From Candidatus Latescibacteria bacterium 4484_107 (lineage in GTDB: Bacteria; Latescibacterota; 4484-107), in the NCBI GenBank assembly GCA_002059205.1, contig MVCQ01000129.1, forward strand, positions 1 to 5,446: DNA of 5,446 nt. The letters run 5' to 3'. Below, piece after piece: positions 1 to 5,260 of the stretch (its first letter is position 1; each line of letters opens with the position of its first letter). The notes beneath the pieces are model-generated. The model did no database searches. It was not told the DNA's origin and saw nothing but the letters and a program-made list of their open reading frames with translations. Made by a program: the position numbers and the translations under genes.

Positions 1-1
1 G

Positions 2-1078
2 GAAAATCAGAACGTCTTCGAGGATATGGAGGACGTGGGAGACGAATACAACTATTCCCACGCGGAACACGGTCTGCGGCTGACTACGATTGACGCAAAA
101 GCCAAAAGCCAACTGATCGAGCGCGGCGTCACCGGGGCCACGCTGAAAATCACCGTGCCCTTCCGATTGCCCAAACGCATCGCATCGGACCGCAAGCGGC
201 GTTTATCCGACACCCTCCTGCACACGATCACGAGCTACGTAACGCTGAGGCCGGGCGCGCGTCGGGTGGACATCCGCACGGAGGTGGACAATCGGGCTGA
301 GGATCACCGGCTGCGGGCGTTGTTCCCCACGAAGATTGCGACGAACGAATCCACGGCGGAGGGGCAGTTCGTGGTGCTCACGCGCCCGATGGATCATCCC
401 AAAGCCGAGGGGTGGGTCGAGCCGCCGCTTCCGCAGGAGCCTCAGCAGGCCTACGCCGATCTCACGGACGGGAAACAGGGGCTGATGGTGATCAATCGCG
501 GCCTCCCGGAATACGAGCCTCAAAAAGGGAATCGGGTCACCGGAGGACCGGGATCAACGATCGCGCTGACGTTGCTGCGCTGCGTGGGCTGGCTTTCCAG
601 AGGAGATCTTTTGACGCGGAACGATAACGCCGGACCGGAGGTGCCCGCTCCGGAGGGGCAGTGTCTGGGGCCTCACACCTTCCGCTATGCCCTCGTTCCG
701 CATCGGGGAACGCTGTGGGATGCTCAGAGTTACCGCCTCGCGTACGAGCACAATGTGGCGTTGAAGGCTGAGGTGACTTCACCGCACGACGGGGAACTGC
801 CCGCGGAGCAGAGCTTCGTAGAAATTTCTGATCCGGGGATTTTGATGGCCGCGTTCAAGCAGGCCGAGGACAGGCGGGGCGCGGTGATCCGGCTGTGGAA
901 CACGACTCCGGAGGATCGCAAGACCACCGTCCGGATCGGGTTCCCGATCAGGGAAGCTGCGTTGGTCAATCTGATGGAAGAAGAGCCTGAACCGCTGGCC
1001 GTGCGGGACGGCGCGATGGAGCTTTCGCTGCGGCGGTTCGAGATCGTCACGGTGGCGGTTCATGGGTTCGGGGAATAG
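2..1078 (+). CDS. Glycoside hydrolase family 38 alpha-mannosidase, C-terminal part (5' end outside window)
   Basis: This is the C-terminal 358 residues of a GH38 alpha-mannosidase. The frame is open from base 2, so the start and the catalytic domain lie upstream of the window. GH38 enzymes are zinc-dependent retaining exo-alpha-mannosidases that cut alpha-linked mannose from glycans. What is visible matches the beta-sandwich C-terminal domains (Glyco_hydro_38C type). Near the left edge is GDEYNYS (fragment residues 13-19). Then come TEVDNRAEDHRLRALFPT (about 93-110), LLRCVGWLSRGDL (about 191-203) and KQAEDRRGAVIRLWN (about 286-300). The frame ends cleanly at TAG, with no frameshift. No signal peptide can be judged because the N-terminus is missing. 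Sampled lines (241-420) are about 67% G+C, richer than the genes that follow. The family call is from remembered motifs and is strong; the exact substrate linkage is not shown by this part. Confidence 0.9.
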   Translation, partial: ENQNVFEDMEDVGDEYNYSHAEHGLRLTTIDAKAKSQLIERGVTGATLKITVPFRLPKRIASDRKRRLSDTLLHTITSYVTLRPGARRVDIRTEVDNRAEDHRLRALFPTKIATNESTAEGQFVVLTRPMDHPKAEGWVEPPLPQEPQQAYADLTDGKQGLMVINRGLPEYEPQKGNRVTGGPGSTIALTLLRCVGWLSRGDLLTRNDNAGPEVPAPEGQCLGPHTFRYALVPHRGTLWDAQSYRLAYEHNVALKAEVTSPHDGELPAEQSFVEISDPGILMAAFKQAEDRRGAVIRLWNTTPEDRKTTVRIGFPIREAALVNLMEEEPEPLAVRDGAMELSLRRFEIVTVAVHGFGE

Positions 1079-1090
1079 AATACTTCTTAC

Positions 1091-1147
1091 CACGGAAAAT
1101 CACGGAAAAACACAGAAGCGCGCTGTGTATTTCCGTGTACTTCCGTG
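1091..1147. repeat. 57-nt imperfect palindrome built from CACGGAA units
   Basis: This long inverted repeat lies between the mannosidase stop and the mntA start. The outer arms are CACGGAA (1091-1097) and TTCCGTG (1141-1147). After a 3x3 internal mismatch, 1101-1108 pairs with 1130-1137. After one further mismatch, 1110-1115 pairs with 1123-1128 around the 7-nt loop AAGCGCG. That gives 21 pairs in all. The CACGGAA unit also occurs twice in tandem in the left arm. No T-tract follows on either strand, so it is not a textbook rho-independent terminator. It could still act as a transcription barrier, an mRNA-end stabiliser or a dispersed palindromic repeat. I recall similar CACGGAA-type spacer repeats in environmental genomes, but that is memory and not a search. 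Confidence 0.8.
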
Positions 1148-1162
1148 ATGAAAGAACGGAGC

Positions 1163-1168
1163 GGAGGG
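1163..1168 (+). promoter_or_regulatory. Ribosome binding site of mntA
   Basis: GGAGGG ends 9 nt before the ATG at 1178 and decides that start. The frame is open further upstream to GTG 1145 and ATG 1148. Those codons sit at the edge of the palindrome and have no Shine-Dalgarno sequence at a suitable distance. Confidence 0.7.
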
Positions 1169-1177
1169 TACGGACTT

Positions 1178-1615
1178 ATGACCACAGAGGAGATCGTCAA
1201 CCGGCTGAGGGAATATTTCGAGGAACGGGAGGAAGTCGTCGCCGCGTACCTCTTCGGTTCGGTCGCCGAGGGTCGCGCCGGCAAACTGAGCGATATTGAC
1301 GTGGGCATTCTGGTAGAGGAGTCCCTGATCCGTCCGGTGCGGTACGGGTATCGCGCCAATGTGCTGACCGATTTAATGGGGCGTCTTCACACCAACGAGG
1401 TGGATTTGGTGGTACTGAATAAGGCTTCTCCTTTGTTGGCGCACGAGGTAATAAGACCCGGACACGTCATCTTTTGCAGAAACCCGGATCGGCGGGTGGC
1501 CTTTGAGACGGCGTCCTTCAGAAAGTACGTGGATACGAAACCCCTGAGACAGATTCAGGCTCAGTACCTGGATCGGCGTATCGCGGAGGGGAAATTCGGT
1601 CTTCCCGGGGAGTAA
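1178..1615 (+). CDS. mntA: MntA-type minimal nucleotidyltransferase antitoxin
   Basis: A 145-residue minimal nucleotidyltransferase of the DNA polymerase beta superfamily. It is the antitoxin of a HEPN-MNT toxin-antitoxin pair. In studied pairs, MntA uses ATP to transfer AMP onto a tyrosine of the HEPN toxin and so silences it. The family signature GSX10DXD is exact: G27-S28, ten residues, then D39-I40-D41 (GSVAEGRAGKLSDID). The third metal-binding acidic residue is likely D76 in NEVDLVVLN. An amphipathic N-terminal helix precedes the first strand (VVAAYLFGS). The size fits stand-alone MNT proteins. The start at 1178 is set by GGAGGG; a start at 1145 would add 11 residues that overlap the palindrome. 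The next gene begins 3 nt after the stop, so the two are surely co-transcribed and probably translationally coupled. I found no clear promoter in the upstream spacer. Confidence 0.92.
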   Translation: MTTEEIVNRLREYFEEREEVVAAYLFGSVAEGRAGKLSDIDVGILVEESLIRPVRYGYRANVLTDLMGRLHTNEVDLVVLNKASPLLAHEVIRPGHVIFCRNPDRRVAFETASFRKYVDTKPLRQIQAQYLDRRIAEGKFGLPGE

Positions 1616-1618
1616 ACG

Positions 1619-2065
1619 ATGTACAATACCAAGGTACTCGAGCGGCACATCGCCGACATGGAGTCTGCGGTTCAGACCCTCTACAAGCTTAAGCGGTATT
1701 CCATAGAAGAGATTGAAAGCGACAGAGAGATTCTGTGGGCTGTCGAGCGCGGGCTCCAGGTGGCGATCCAGAATCTGGTGGACATAGGAAGCCACATCCT
1801 ATCTGCCGAAGCGGTCAACGATTACGAGGACTATACCGAGATCATTGACCGATTGGGGGATCGAGGTGTGCTTCCGAAGGATTTCGCGGCCTCCATCCGG
1901 GGGATGGCAGGATTTCGGAACATTCTGGTTCACGAATACCTGAGAATAGATCTGGAGGAAGTCTATCGCATGTTGCACGAGCGGTTGGACGATTTTTCCC
2001 GATTTGTCGGATTTGTCAGGATCTATCTATCGGGGAAAGTCTCAGAAGCCCCTCAGACTGAGTAA
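1619..2065 (+). CDS. hepT: HepT-like HEPN-domain ribonuclease toxin (DUF86)
   Basis: A 148-residue, mostly helical HEPN protein of the DUF86/HepT family. It is the toxin partner of the preceding nucleotidyltransferase. HEPN toxins are metal-independent RNases whose active site is the RX4-6H motif of a dimer. Here the motif is intact as R100-N-I-L-V-H105, followed by E106-Y107. That gives the RX4HXY form in which the tyrosine is the AMP acceptor in the studied Shewanella pair. The segment WAVERGLQVAIQNLVDIGSHI (about 40-60) is the usual HepT helix. GGGGAG (1607-1612) sits 6 nt before the ATG, inside the end of mntA. Lines 1621-2040 are about 52% G+C by hand count, against about 67% in the sampled mannosidase lines, which is consistent with horizontal acquisition. 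The gene ends 25 nt from the convergent peptidase gene. RNA target and growth effect cannot be read from sequence. Confidence 0.92.
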   Translation: MYNTKVLERHIADMESAVQTLYKLKRYSIEEIESDREILWAVERGLQVAIQNLVDIGSHILSAEAVNDYEDYTEIIDRLGDRGVLPKDFAASIRGMAGFRNILVHEYLRIDLEEVYRMLHERLDDFSRFVGFVRIYLSGKVSEAPQTE

Positions 2066-2066
2066 G

Positions 2067-2089
2067 CCTCCTTATCAAGTGAAAGGAGG
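2067..2089. terminator. Small hairpin between convergent hepT and peptidase genes
   Basis: CCTCCTT (2067-2073) and AAGGAGG (2083-2089) form a perfect 7-bp stem around a 9-nt loop, filling the 25-nt gap between two tail-to-tail genes. The position suggests a shared bidirectional terminator. No T-run follows on either strand, so intrinsic termination would be weak. The AAGGAGG arm looks like a Shine-Dalgarno sequence, but no start codon follows it. Confidence 0.4.
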
Positions 2090-2090
2090 A

Positions 2091-2789
2091 TTAGTCGTCG
2101 CCCCCTCCCCGCAACATCACCATCCGGATCAGTTGCATAATCGCCATCGTAGCGGTTGCCACGTACGTCCACGCCGCCGCATGGAGCACCTTTCCTGCCG
2201 CCATCGTCTCTTCCTCCGTCAAATATCCCTGTCCTCCCAGCATAGCCAAGGCCCGTTGGCTGGCGTTAAATTCCACCGGCAGGGTAACCACGTGAAACAG
2301 CACCGCGGCTGAGAAAAAGACGATGCCGACGTCCATCAGGAAAGACAGCCCGGAAGCGCTGAAGAAGAAGCCGATAAAAAACAGCGGCCACGCCAGGCCC
2401 GATCCGAAATTCGCCACCGGGACGAAATGACTCCGCAAACGGAGCGGGAGATATCCTTGCCCGTGCTGCAGGGCATGTCCCGTCTCGTGAGCGGCCACCC
2501 CTAAGGCAGCCACCGAGTCCGAAGCATAGACGCCCTCCGAGAGACGCAGAACGCGCTTTTGGGGATCGTAATGATCGGATAATTTGCCTCGAATCTGCTC
2601 GATACGCACGTCCTGAAGCCCGCTGGTGTCCAACATGCGGCGGGCGATCTGCGCCCCGGTCCATCCGTTGCGGGAGCTGAATCGGCTGTATCGGGCGTAC
2701 GTATTCCGAATCCGCATTTGAGCATAGAACCCCAAGAGTACCGCCGGGATCAACAGGATCATCGTGCGGTCGAAAAAGAATGGAAACAT
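2091..2789 (-). CDS. yugP: YugP-type membrane zinc metallopeptidase
   Basis: A 232-residue integral membrane zinc peptidase of the YugP family (Zn_peptidase_2). The zincin motif is HETGH (residues 101-105, within AAHETGHALQH), giving two histidine ligands and the catalytic glutamate. The glutamate in LPVEFNASQRA (E173) is the likely third zinc ligand, as in this family. Membrane segments are predicted by eye at about 9-23, 126-144, 148-170 and 203-224, so the active site sits between the first and second segments. The length fits Bacillus YugP (about 225 residues). The start is firm: AAGGAGGTG (2803-2795 on the - strand) puts its GGAGG core 7 nt before the ATG. It is the last gene of the yajC-def-fmt cluster, 48 nt after fmt. 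That spacer is purine-rich with repeated AAGG words. The physiological substrate is unknown for the family, so a quality-control role is only inference. Confidence 0.9.
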   Translation of the reverse strand: MFPFFFDRTMILLIPAVLLGFYAQMRIRNTYARYSRFSSRNGWTGAQIARRMLDTSGLQDVRIEQIRGKLSDHYDPQKRVLRLSEGVYASDSVAALGVAAHETGHALQHGQGYLPLRLRSHFVPVANFGSGLAWPLFFIGFFFSASGLSFLMDVGIVFFSAAVLFHVVTLPVEFNASQRALAMLGGQGYLTEEETMAAGKVLHAAAWTYVATATMAIMQLIRMVMLRGGGDD

Positions 2790-2837
2790 CGGCGCACCTC
2801 CTTCCTTTCGTTTCTAACCTTTGACCTTTTCCTTTGC

Positions 2838-3770
2838 TTACGTTCCCATCCGATCCCCCACGCAGACCCGATGCCCCCGCACAAACGCCGCCGAACTCAT
2901 CCGCCTTTTGCCCTCCGGCTGCACCTCGCTCAAAAGGAGCGCACCGCAGCCGGTGGCGACCACGATTCCCTGCTTCCCATCTGCGACGAGGATCTCACCG
3001 GGGAAACCTTCCACGGAGCAAGGGACCTGCTTGGCCCGATGCACCTTGAGGATCGAGCCTTTATAGCACGTGAACGCTCCCGGAAGCGGGTTGGTACCTC
3101 GGATCCAATTGTGAATTTCCCCGGCTCCCTTCGACCAATCTATCCGCCCGTCCTCTTTGCTCAATTTGGGAGCGGTCGAAGCCCCCTCCGAAGGCTGAAT
3201 CCGAGGCTGAGCGCAACCGGATGCCATTAATGCGACGCTCTCTAACAAAAGATCGGCTCCCACTTCCTTGAGCCGATCGTGTAGTTCCCCTGCCGTCTCC
3301 TGAGCGCCGATGGGAACGACACGTTGGAGCAGCAAATCTCCGCAGTCCACGTCGCAACTGATGCAGAACGTGGTCACCCCGGTCTCGCGTTCTCCCCGAA
3401 TGATCGCCCACTGGATCGGAGCCGCGCCCCGATACTTGGGAAGCAGCGAAGGATGCACGTTGATCGCTCCGTGCTTTGCGATCTCCAATACCTCCGGGGG
3501 CAGGATGCGGAACGCTACCACCGCGAAGAGATCCGGCTCCAATGCCCTCAATGGTTCGAGGAAGACGCGATCTTTCAGACGTTTCGGCGTCCACACCGGC
3601 AGTCCGCACGCCAATGCCAGTCGTTTGATCGGCGTAGGCGCGCACTTTTGGCCTCTCCCTCTCGGCCGATCAGGCTGGCTTACCACGCCCACGATTTCGT
3701 GCTCGCTCTGCAACAGTCTCTTCAAACTTGGCACCGCGAAGTCGGGCGTTCCCATGAAAATGATGCGCAA
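2838..3770 (-). CDS. fmt: Methionyl-tRNA formyltransferase
   Basis: A 310-residue cytosolic enzyme that formylates the amino group of initiator Met-tRNA using 10-formyl-tetrahydrofolate. The N-terminus MRIIFMGTPDFAVPSL is the family hallmark. The basic tRNA-contact loop is at about 35-50 (RPRGRGQK...PIKR). The catalytic triad appears as N104 and H106 in NVHPSLLPKYRG, and D145 in DCGD. The C-terminal OB-fold domain begins near 205 (SKEDGRIDWSKGAGEIHNWI) and runs to the end, which is the normal length for the family. The start codon is TTG at 3770-3768, chosen because it restores the conserved N-terminus and is preceded by AGGAGAG at 6 nt. The next ATG would drop the first five residues of the Rossmann strand. 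Three cysteines (C136, C139, C143) crowd the catalytic aspartate, where E. coli Fmt, as I recall it, has Q, V and T. It sits 75 nt after def, its usual partner. Confidence 0.97.
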   Translation of the reverse strand: MRIIFMGTPDFAVPSLKRLLQSEHEIVGVVSQPDRPRGRGQKCAPTPIKRLALACGLPVWTPKRLKDRVFLEPLRALEPDLFAVVAFRILPPEVLEIAKHGAINVHPSLLPKYRGAAPIQWAIIRGERETGVTTFCISCDVDCGDLLLQRVVPIGAQETAGELHDRLKEVGADLLLESVALMASGCAQPRIQPSEGASTAPKLSKEDGRIDWSKGAGEIHNWIRGTNPLPGAFTCYKGSILKVHRAKQVPCSVEGFPGEILVADGKQGIVVATGCGALLLSEVQPEGKRRMSSAAFVRGHRVCVGDRMGT

Positions 3771-3776
3771 AGCTTT

Positions 3777-3783
3777 CTCTCCT
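3777..3783 (-). promoter_or_regulatory. Ribosome binding site of fmt (TTG start)
   Basis: AGGAGAG on the - strand ends 6 nt before the TTG at 3770-3768. It supports the rare TTG initiator over the internal ATG at 3755-3753. It starts 7 nt after the 3' arm of the def/fmt hairpin. Confidence 0.7.
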
Positions 3784-3790
3784 AAAAACG

Positions 3791-3850
3791 GGTAGAGGTA
3801 ACGGCAAAGAAAAGCAAGGGGTTTTCTATACTTTTATCTTTACCTCTACC
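3791..3850 (-). repeat. Perfect 11-bp inverted repeat in the def-fmt junction
   Basis: GGTAGAGGTAA (3791-3801) and TTACCTCTACC (3840-3850) are perfect reverse complements, 38 nt apart. In the - strand transcript, the 5' arm contains the def stop codon (3848-3846) and the 3' arm ends 7 nt before the fmt ribosome binding site. The interior adds weaker pairing between CAAAGAAAAG (3804-3813) and CTTTTATCTTT (3831-3841). There is no T-run directly after it. A role in mRNA processing, attenuation or translational coupling is inference. Confidence 0.7.
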
Positions 3851-4355
3851 TGAAGTTTTTAGCCAGCTTTCTAAGCTTGCCTTGAAGCATCCGCCGTTTG
3901 AGCGGGCTGAGGCGATCCACGAAAAGCCTGCCCTGGAGGTGATCCACTTCATGAAGGATTACCCGGGCCAACAAATCCCGGCACTCCAATTCGCGTTCCT
4001 GTCCCTCTATGTCGCGAAAATGAACTCCGACTTCGGCCGCGCGGATTACATCGCCGTGGATATCGGGAATACTCAGACAGCCTTCCTCCCGACTTTGCTC
4101 CCCTTCTTTTCCGAGTATGCGGGGGTTGATCAGGGCAATGACCTTGTCCGGCTTCTCTCCGAGCGACAGATCCACCACCATCAGGGAAAGCGATTCCCCC
4201 ACTTGCGGAGCCGCCAGTCCGATGCCCTTTCCATAAACCATCGTCTCCGCCATATCCCGGAGGAAGGTCCGGAGTTCGTTATTGATCCGCTCCACCGGCT
4301 TTGCCTCCTGGCGTAGCACCGGATCGCCGTAGGTGTGTATGGGAAGAACCGACAT
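3846..4355 (-). CDS. def: Peptide deformylase
   Basis: A 169-residue type I peptide deformylase, a metal enzyme (usually iron) that removes the N-formyl group from nascent chains at the ribosome exit. All three family motifs are intact. Motif 1 is GIGLAAPQVG (44-53, with Q51). Motif 2 is EGCLSIP (91-97 as E91-P97, with metal ligand C93). Motif 3 is HEVDH (135-139, with ligands H135 and H139 and catalytic E136). The C-terminal tail, rich in Lys and Arg after residue 150 (PLKRRMLQGKLRKLAKNFR), is of normal length for bacterial Def. The ATG is preceded at 6 nt by AGAGG. It lies between yajC, 121 nt upstream, and fmt, 75 nt downstream. The pairing with fmt reflects the formylation-deformylation cycle of translation initiation. 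The stop codon falls inside the 11-bp inverted repeat. Confidence 0.97.
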   Translation of the reverse strand: MSVLPIHTYGDPVLRQEAKPVERINNELRTFLRDMAETMVYGKGIGLAAPQVGESLSLMVVDLSLGEKPDKVIALINPRILGKEGEQSREEGCLSIPDIHGDVIRAAEVGVHFRDIEGQERELECRDLLARVILHEVDHLQGRLFVDRLSPLKRRMLQGKLRKLAKNFR

Positions 4356-4381
4356 AAAAAGCCTCTATTCCTTGATAAGCG

Positions 4382-4470
4382 TTCAGCAATCAGCAGTCAG
4401 CCCCATCCCAGTCTGCCTGTGCATAGCAGCCATAGGCAGAGAGGGGGAAAGCTGACAGCCGATAGCTGAT
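4382..4470. repeat. Nested imperfect inverted repeat in the yajC-def spacer
   Basis: The outer arms at 4382-4402 and 4450-4470 are complementary at 16 of 21 positions. They are made of degenerate CAGC(A/T)ATCAGC-type words. Inside lies a perfect 7-bp pair, TCTGCCT (4412-4418) and AGGCAGA (4434-4440). The element fills most of the 121-nt gap and contains no convincing open frame. It begins 7 nt after the yajC stop in the direction of transcription. It could be a dispersed palindromic element, a processing site, or a weak partial terminator that tunes def relative to yajC. These are inferences. Confidence 0.65.
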
Positions 4471-4476
4471 GGCTCA

Positions 4477-4800
4477 CTATTCCTTGACCCGCGCCACCGT
4501 TCCCCTCGACAGCTCGATCTTAACATTATCCGCGATCTTCACGATGAGCGTCTTCTCCCGCTCCTTGACGCCCACGATAGTTCCATGAATGCCCCCGTTT
4601 GTGACGATGTTGTCACCCTTCTTCAAGGAGTCTATCATCCGCTGCTGATCCTTTTGCTTCTTCTGCTGGGGGCGGATGATCAGCATATACATAATCACGA
4701 AAATCAACGCCAGCGGCATCAGTGAGGTGATCAAACTTCCACCCCCTCCATCTCCTCCTCCTGCCGGAGCCATGGCAAACGCCTCTCCGATCCAACTCAT
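4477..4800 (-). CDS. yajC: YajC, Sec translocase accessory subunit
   Basis: A 107-residue single-span membrane protein of the YajC family. It associates with SecDF in the Sec translocon and aids protein export. The N-terminus has a glycine-rich stretch (about 14-21) before one hydrophobic helix (about 24-43, SLITSLMPLALIFVIMYML). The helix is followed at once by the family signature IIRPQQKKQKDQQ (41-53). The cytosolic domain holds the conserved GDNIVTNGGIHGTIVGV (62-78). The length is typical. The frame is open back to an ATG at 4863-4861, which would add 21 residues. The ATG at 4800-4798 is preferred because GGAGG (4812-4808) sits 7 nt before it, the family N-terminus fits, and the longer version would begin upstream of the predicted promoter -10 box. 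It is the first gene of the cluster. The usual partners secD and secF are not next to it in this window. Confidence 0.95.
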   Translation of the reverse strand: MSWIGEAFAMAPAGGGDGGGGSLITSLMPLALIFVIMYMLIIRPQQKKQKDQQRMIDSLKKGDNIVTNGGIHGTIVGVKEREKTLIVKIADNVKIELSRGTVARVKE

Positions 4801-4807
4801 ATTCTTT

Positions 4808-4812
4808 CCTCC
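4808..4812 (-). promoter_or_regulatory. Ribosome binding site of yajC
   Basis: GGAGG on the - strand lies 7 nt before the ATG at 4800-4798. It fixes that start against the longer open frame. Confidence 0.75.
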
Positions 4813-4820
4813 GCGTGCTC

Positions 4821-4840
4821 TGGTGATTGGTGATTGGTGA
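4821..4840. repeat. Tandem heptamer TGGTGAT, nearly three copies
   Basis: TGGTGAT is repeated almost three times (20 nt; read as ATCACCA on the - strand). It falls in the predicted 5' leader of yajC, just downstream of the expected transcription start near 4847. I recall CACCAATCACC-like runs as common spacer filler in some environmental genomes, but I cannot search for it here. Its place in the leader means it would be transcribed. Confidence 0.75.
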
Positions 4841-4853
4841 AACGAACCCTCTA

Positions 4854-4882
4854 AGTATAGCAAAAGTCTTCGCAGGAATCAA
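4854..4882 (-). promoter_or_regulatory. Sigma70-like promoter of the yajC-def-fmt-yugP cluster
   Basis: On the - strand, TTGATT (4882-4877) and TATACT (4859-4854) are separated by exactly 17 bp, both close to consensus. The start of transcription would be near 4847, giving a leader of about 47 nt before yajC. No other equally good promoter is seen between the cluster genes. Confidence 0.7.
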
Positions 4883-5103
4883 GAAGAAAATACTCCGGAG
4901 GGAGGCATCTCCGAAACTATTTTGGCCCGATAGGGCCGCGTGACAGTCAGAAGACTGTGGGAACATTGATCTTGATGCTGTCAGGCTGCAGCGTCGGCAA
5001 GTCGTCTTGCGGCACGAATTTCGAACGTTCGCCTCGATTTATTTCTCATCACAGGGAGTCCACGAGCGTCCCGATCCGCAATGAAAGCGGGGGAGAAAAA
5101 AGC

Positions 5104-5132
5104 TTGACTTTCAGGGCGATAGTACGTATCTT
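5104..5132 (+). promoter_or_regulatory. Sigma70-like promoter of the tRNA-Pro gene
   Basis: TTGACT (5104-5109) and TATCTT (5127-5132) are 17 bp apart. An A-rich run (5096-5101) just upstream resembles an UP element. Transcription would start near 5139, about 26 nt before the mature tRNA 5' end. Confidence 0.65.
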
Positions 5133-5164
5133 TGATACCTAAATTTCCCCTTCTTATGACGCGT

Positions 5165-5241
<77 letters not shown>

Positions 5242-5260
5242 AAGGTACGATCTCCTCTAA

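Larger units (their letters stand above)
4801..5164. other. Gene-free spacer between yajC and tRNA-Pro, with divergent promoters and several hairpins
   Basis: No supportable protein gene lies in these 364 nt. The left end holds the yajC leader and promoter on the - strand, and the right end holds the tRNA promoter on the + strand. Between them are short perfect inverted repeats. These are CGGAG/CTCCG (4896-4913), GGCCC-gata-GGGCC (4924-4937), ACAGTC-agaa-GACTGT (4943-4958), GCAAG-tcgt-CTTGC (4997-5010) and the palindrome CGAACGTTCG (5022-5031). Short open frames crossing here (such as + 4957-5142) match no family I know. Two of them run antisense through the tRNA. The hairpins may be chance, a regulatory target, or part of an unrecognised RNA. 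Confidence 0.6.

Noticed and set aside
203..1093. - strand open frames opposite the mannosidase gene
   Set aside because: The + frame carries continuous GH38 motifs; the antisense frames are shadows.
1091..1147. CRISPR array, suggested by repeated CACGGAA units
   Set aside because: The repeats are 7 nt, arranged as one palindrome, and have no spacer series.
1145..1177. Upstream extension of mntA from GTG 1145 or ATG 1148
   Set aside because: These starts lie at the end of the palindrome with no ribosome binding site, while ATG 1178 has GGAGGG at 9 nt and gives the usual family N-terminus.
2718..4316. Several + strand open frames of 70-170 codons opposite fmt, def and the peptidase
   Set aside because: These are antisense shadows of confident genes in G+C-rich DNA, with compositions rich in Arg, Ser and Pro and no motifs.
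4801..4863. 21-residue N-terminal extension of yajC
   Set aside because: The extension runs through the tandem heptamer, and its ATG would lie upstream of the predicted -10 box. GGAGG is placed for the inner ATG.
4957..5142. Short + strand open frame of 61 codons in the spacer
   Set aside because: It matches no family I know, has no ribosome binding site, and crosses the tRNA promoter.
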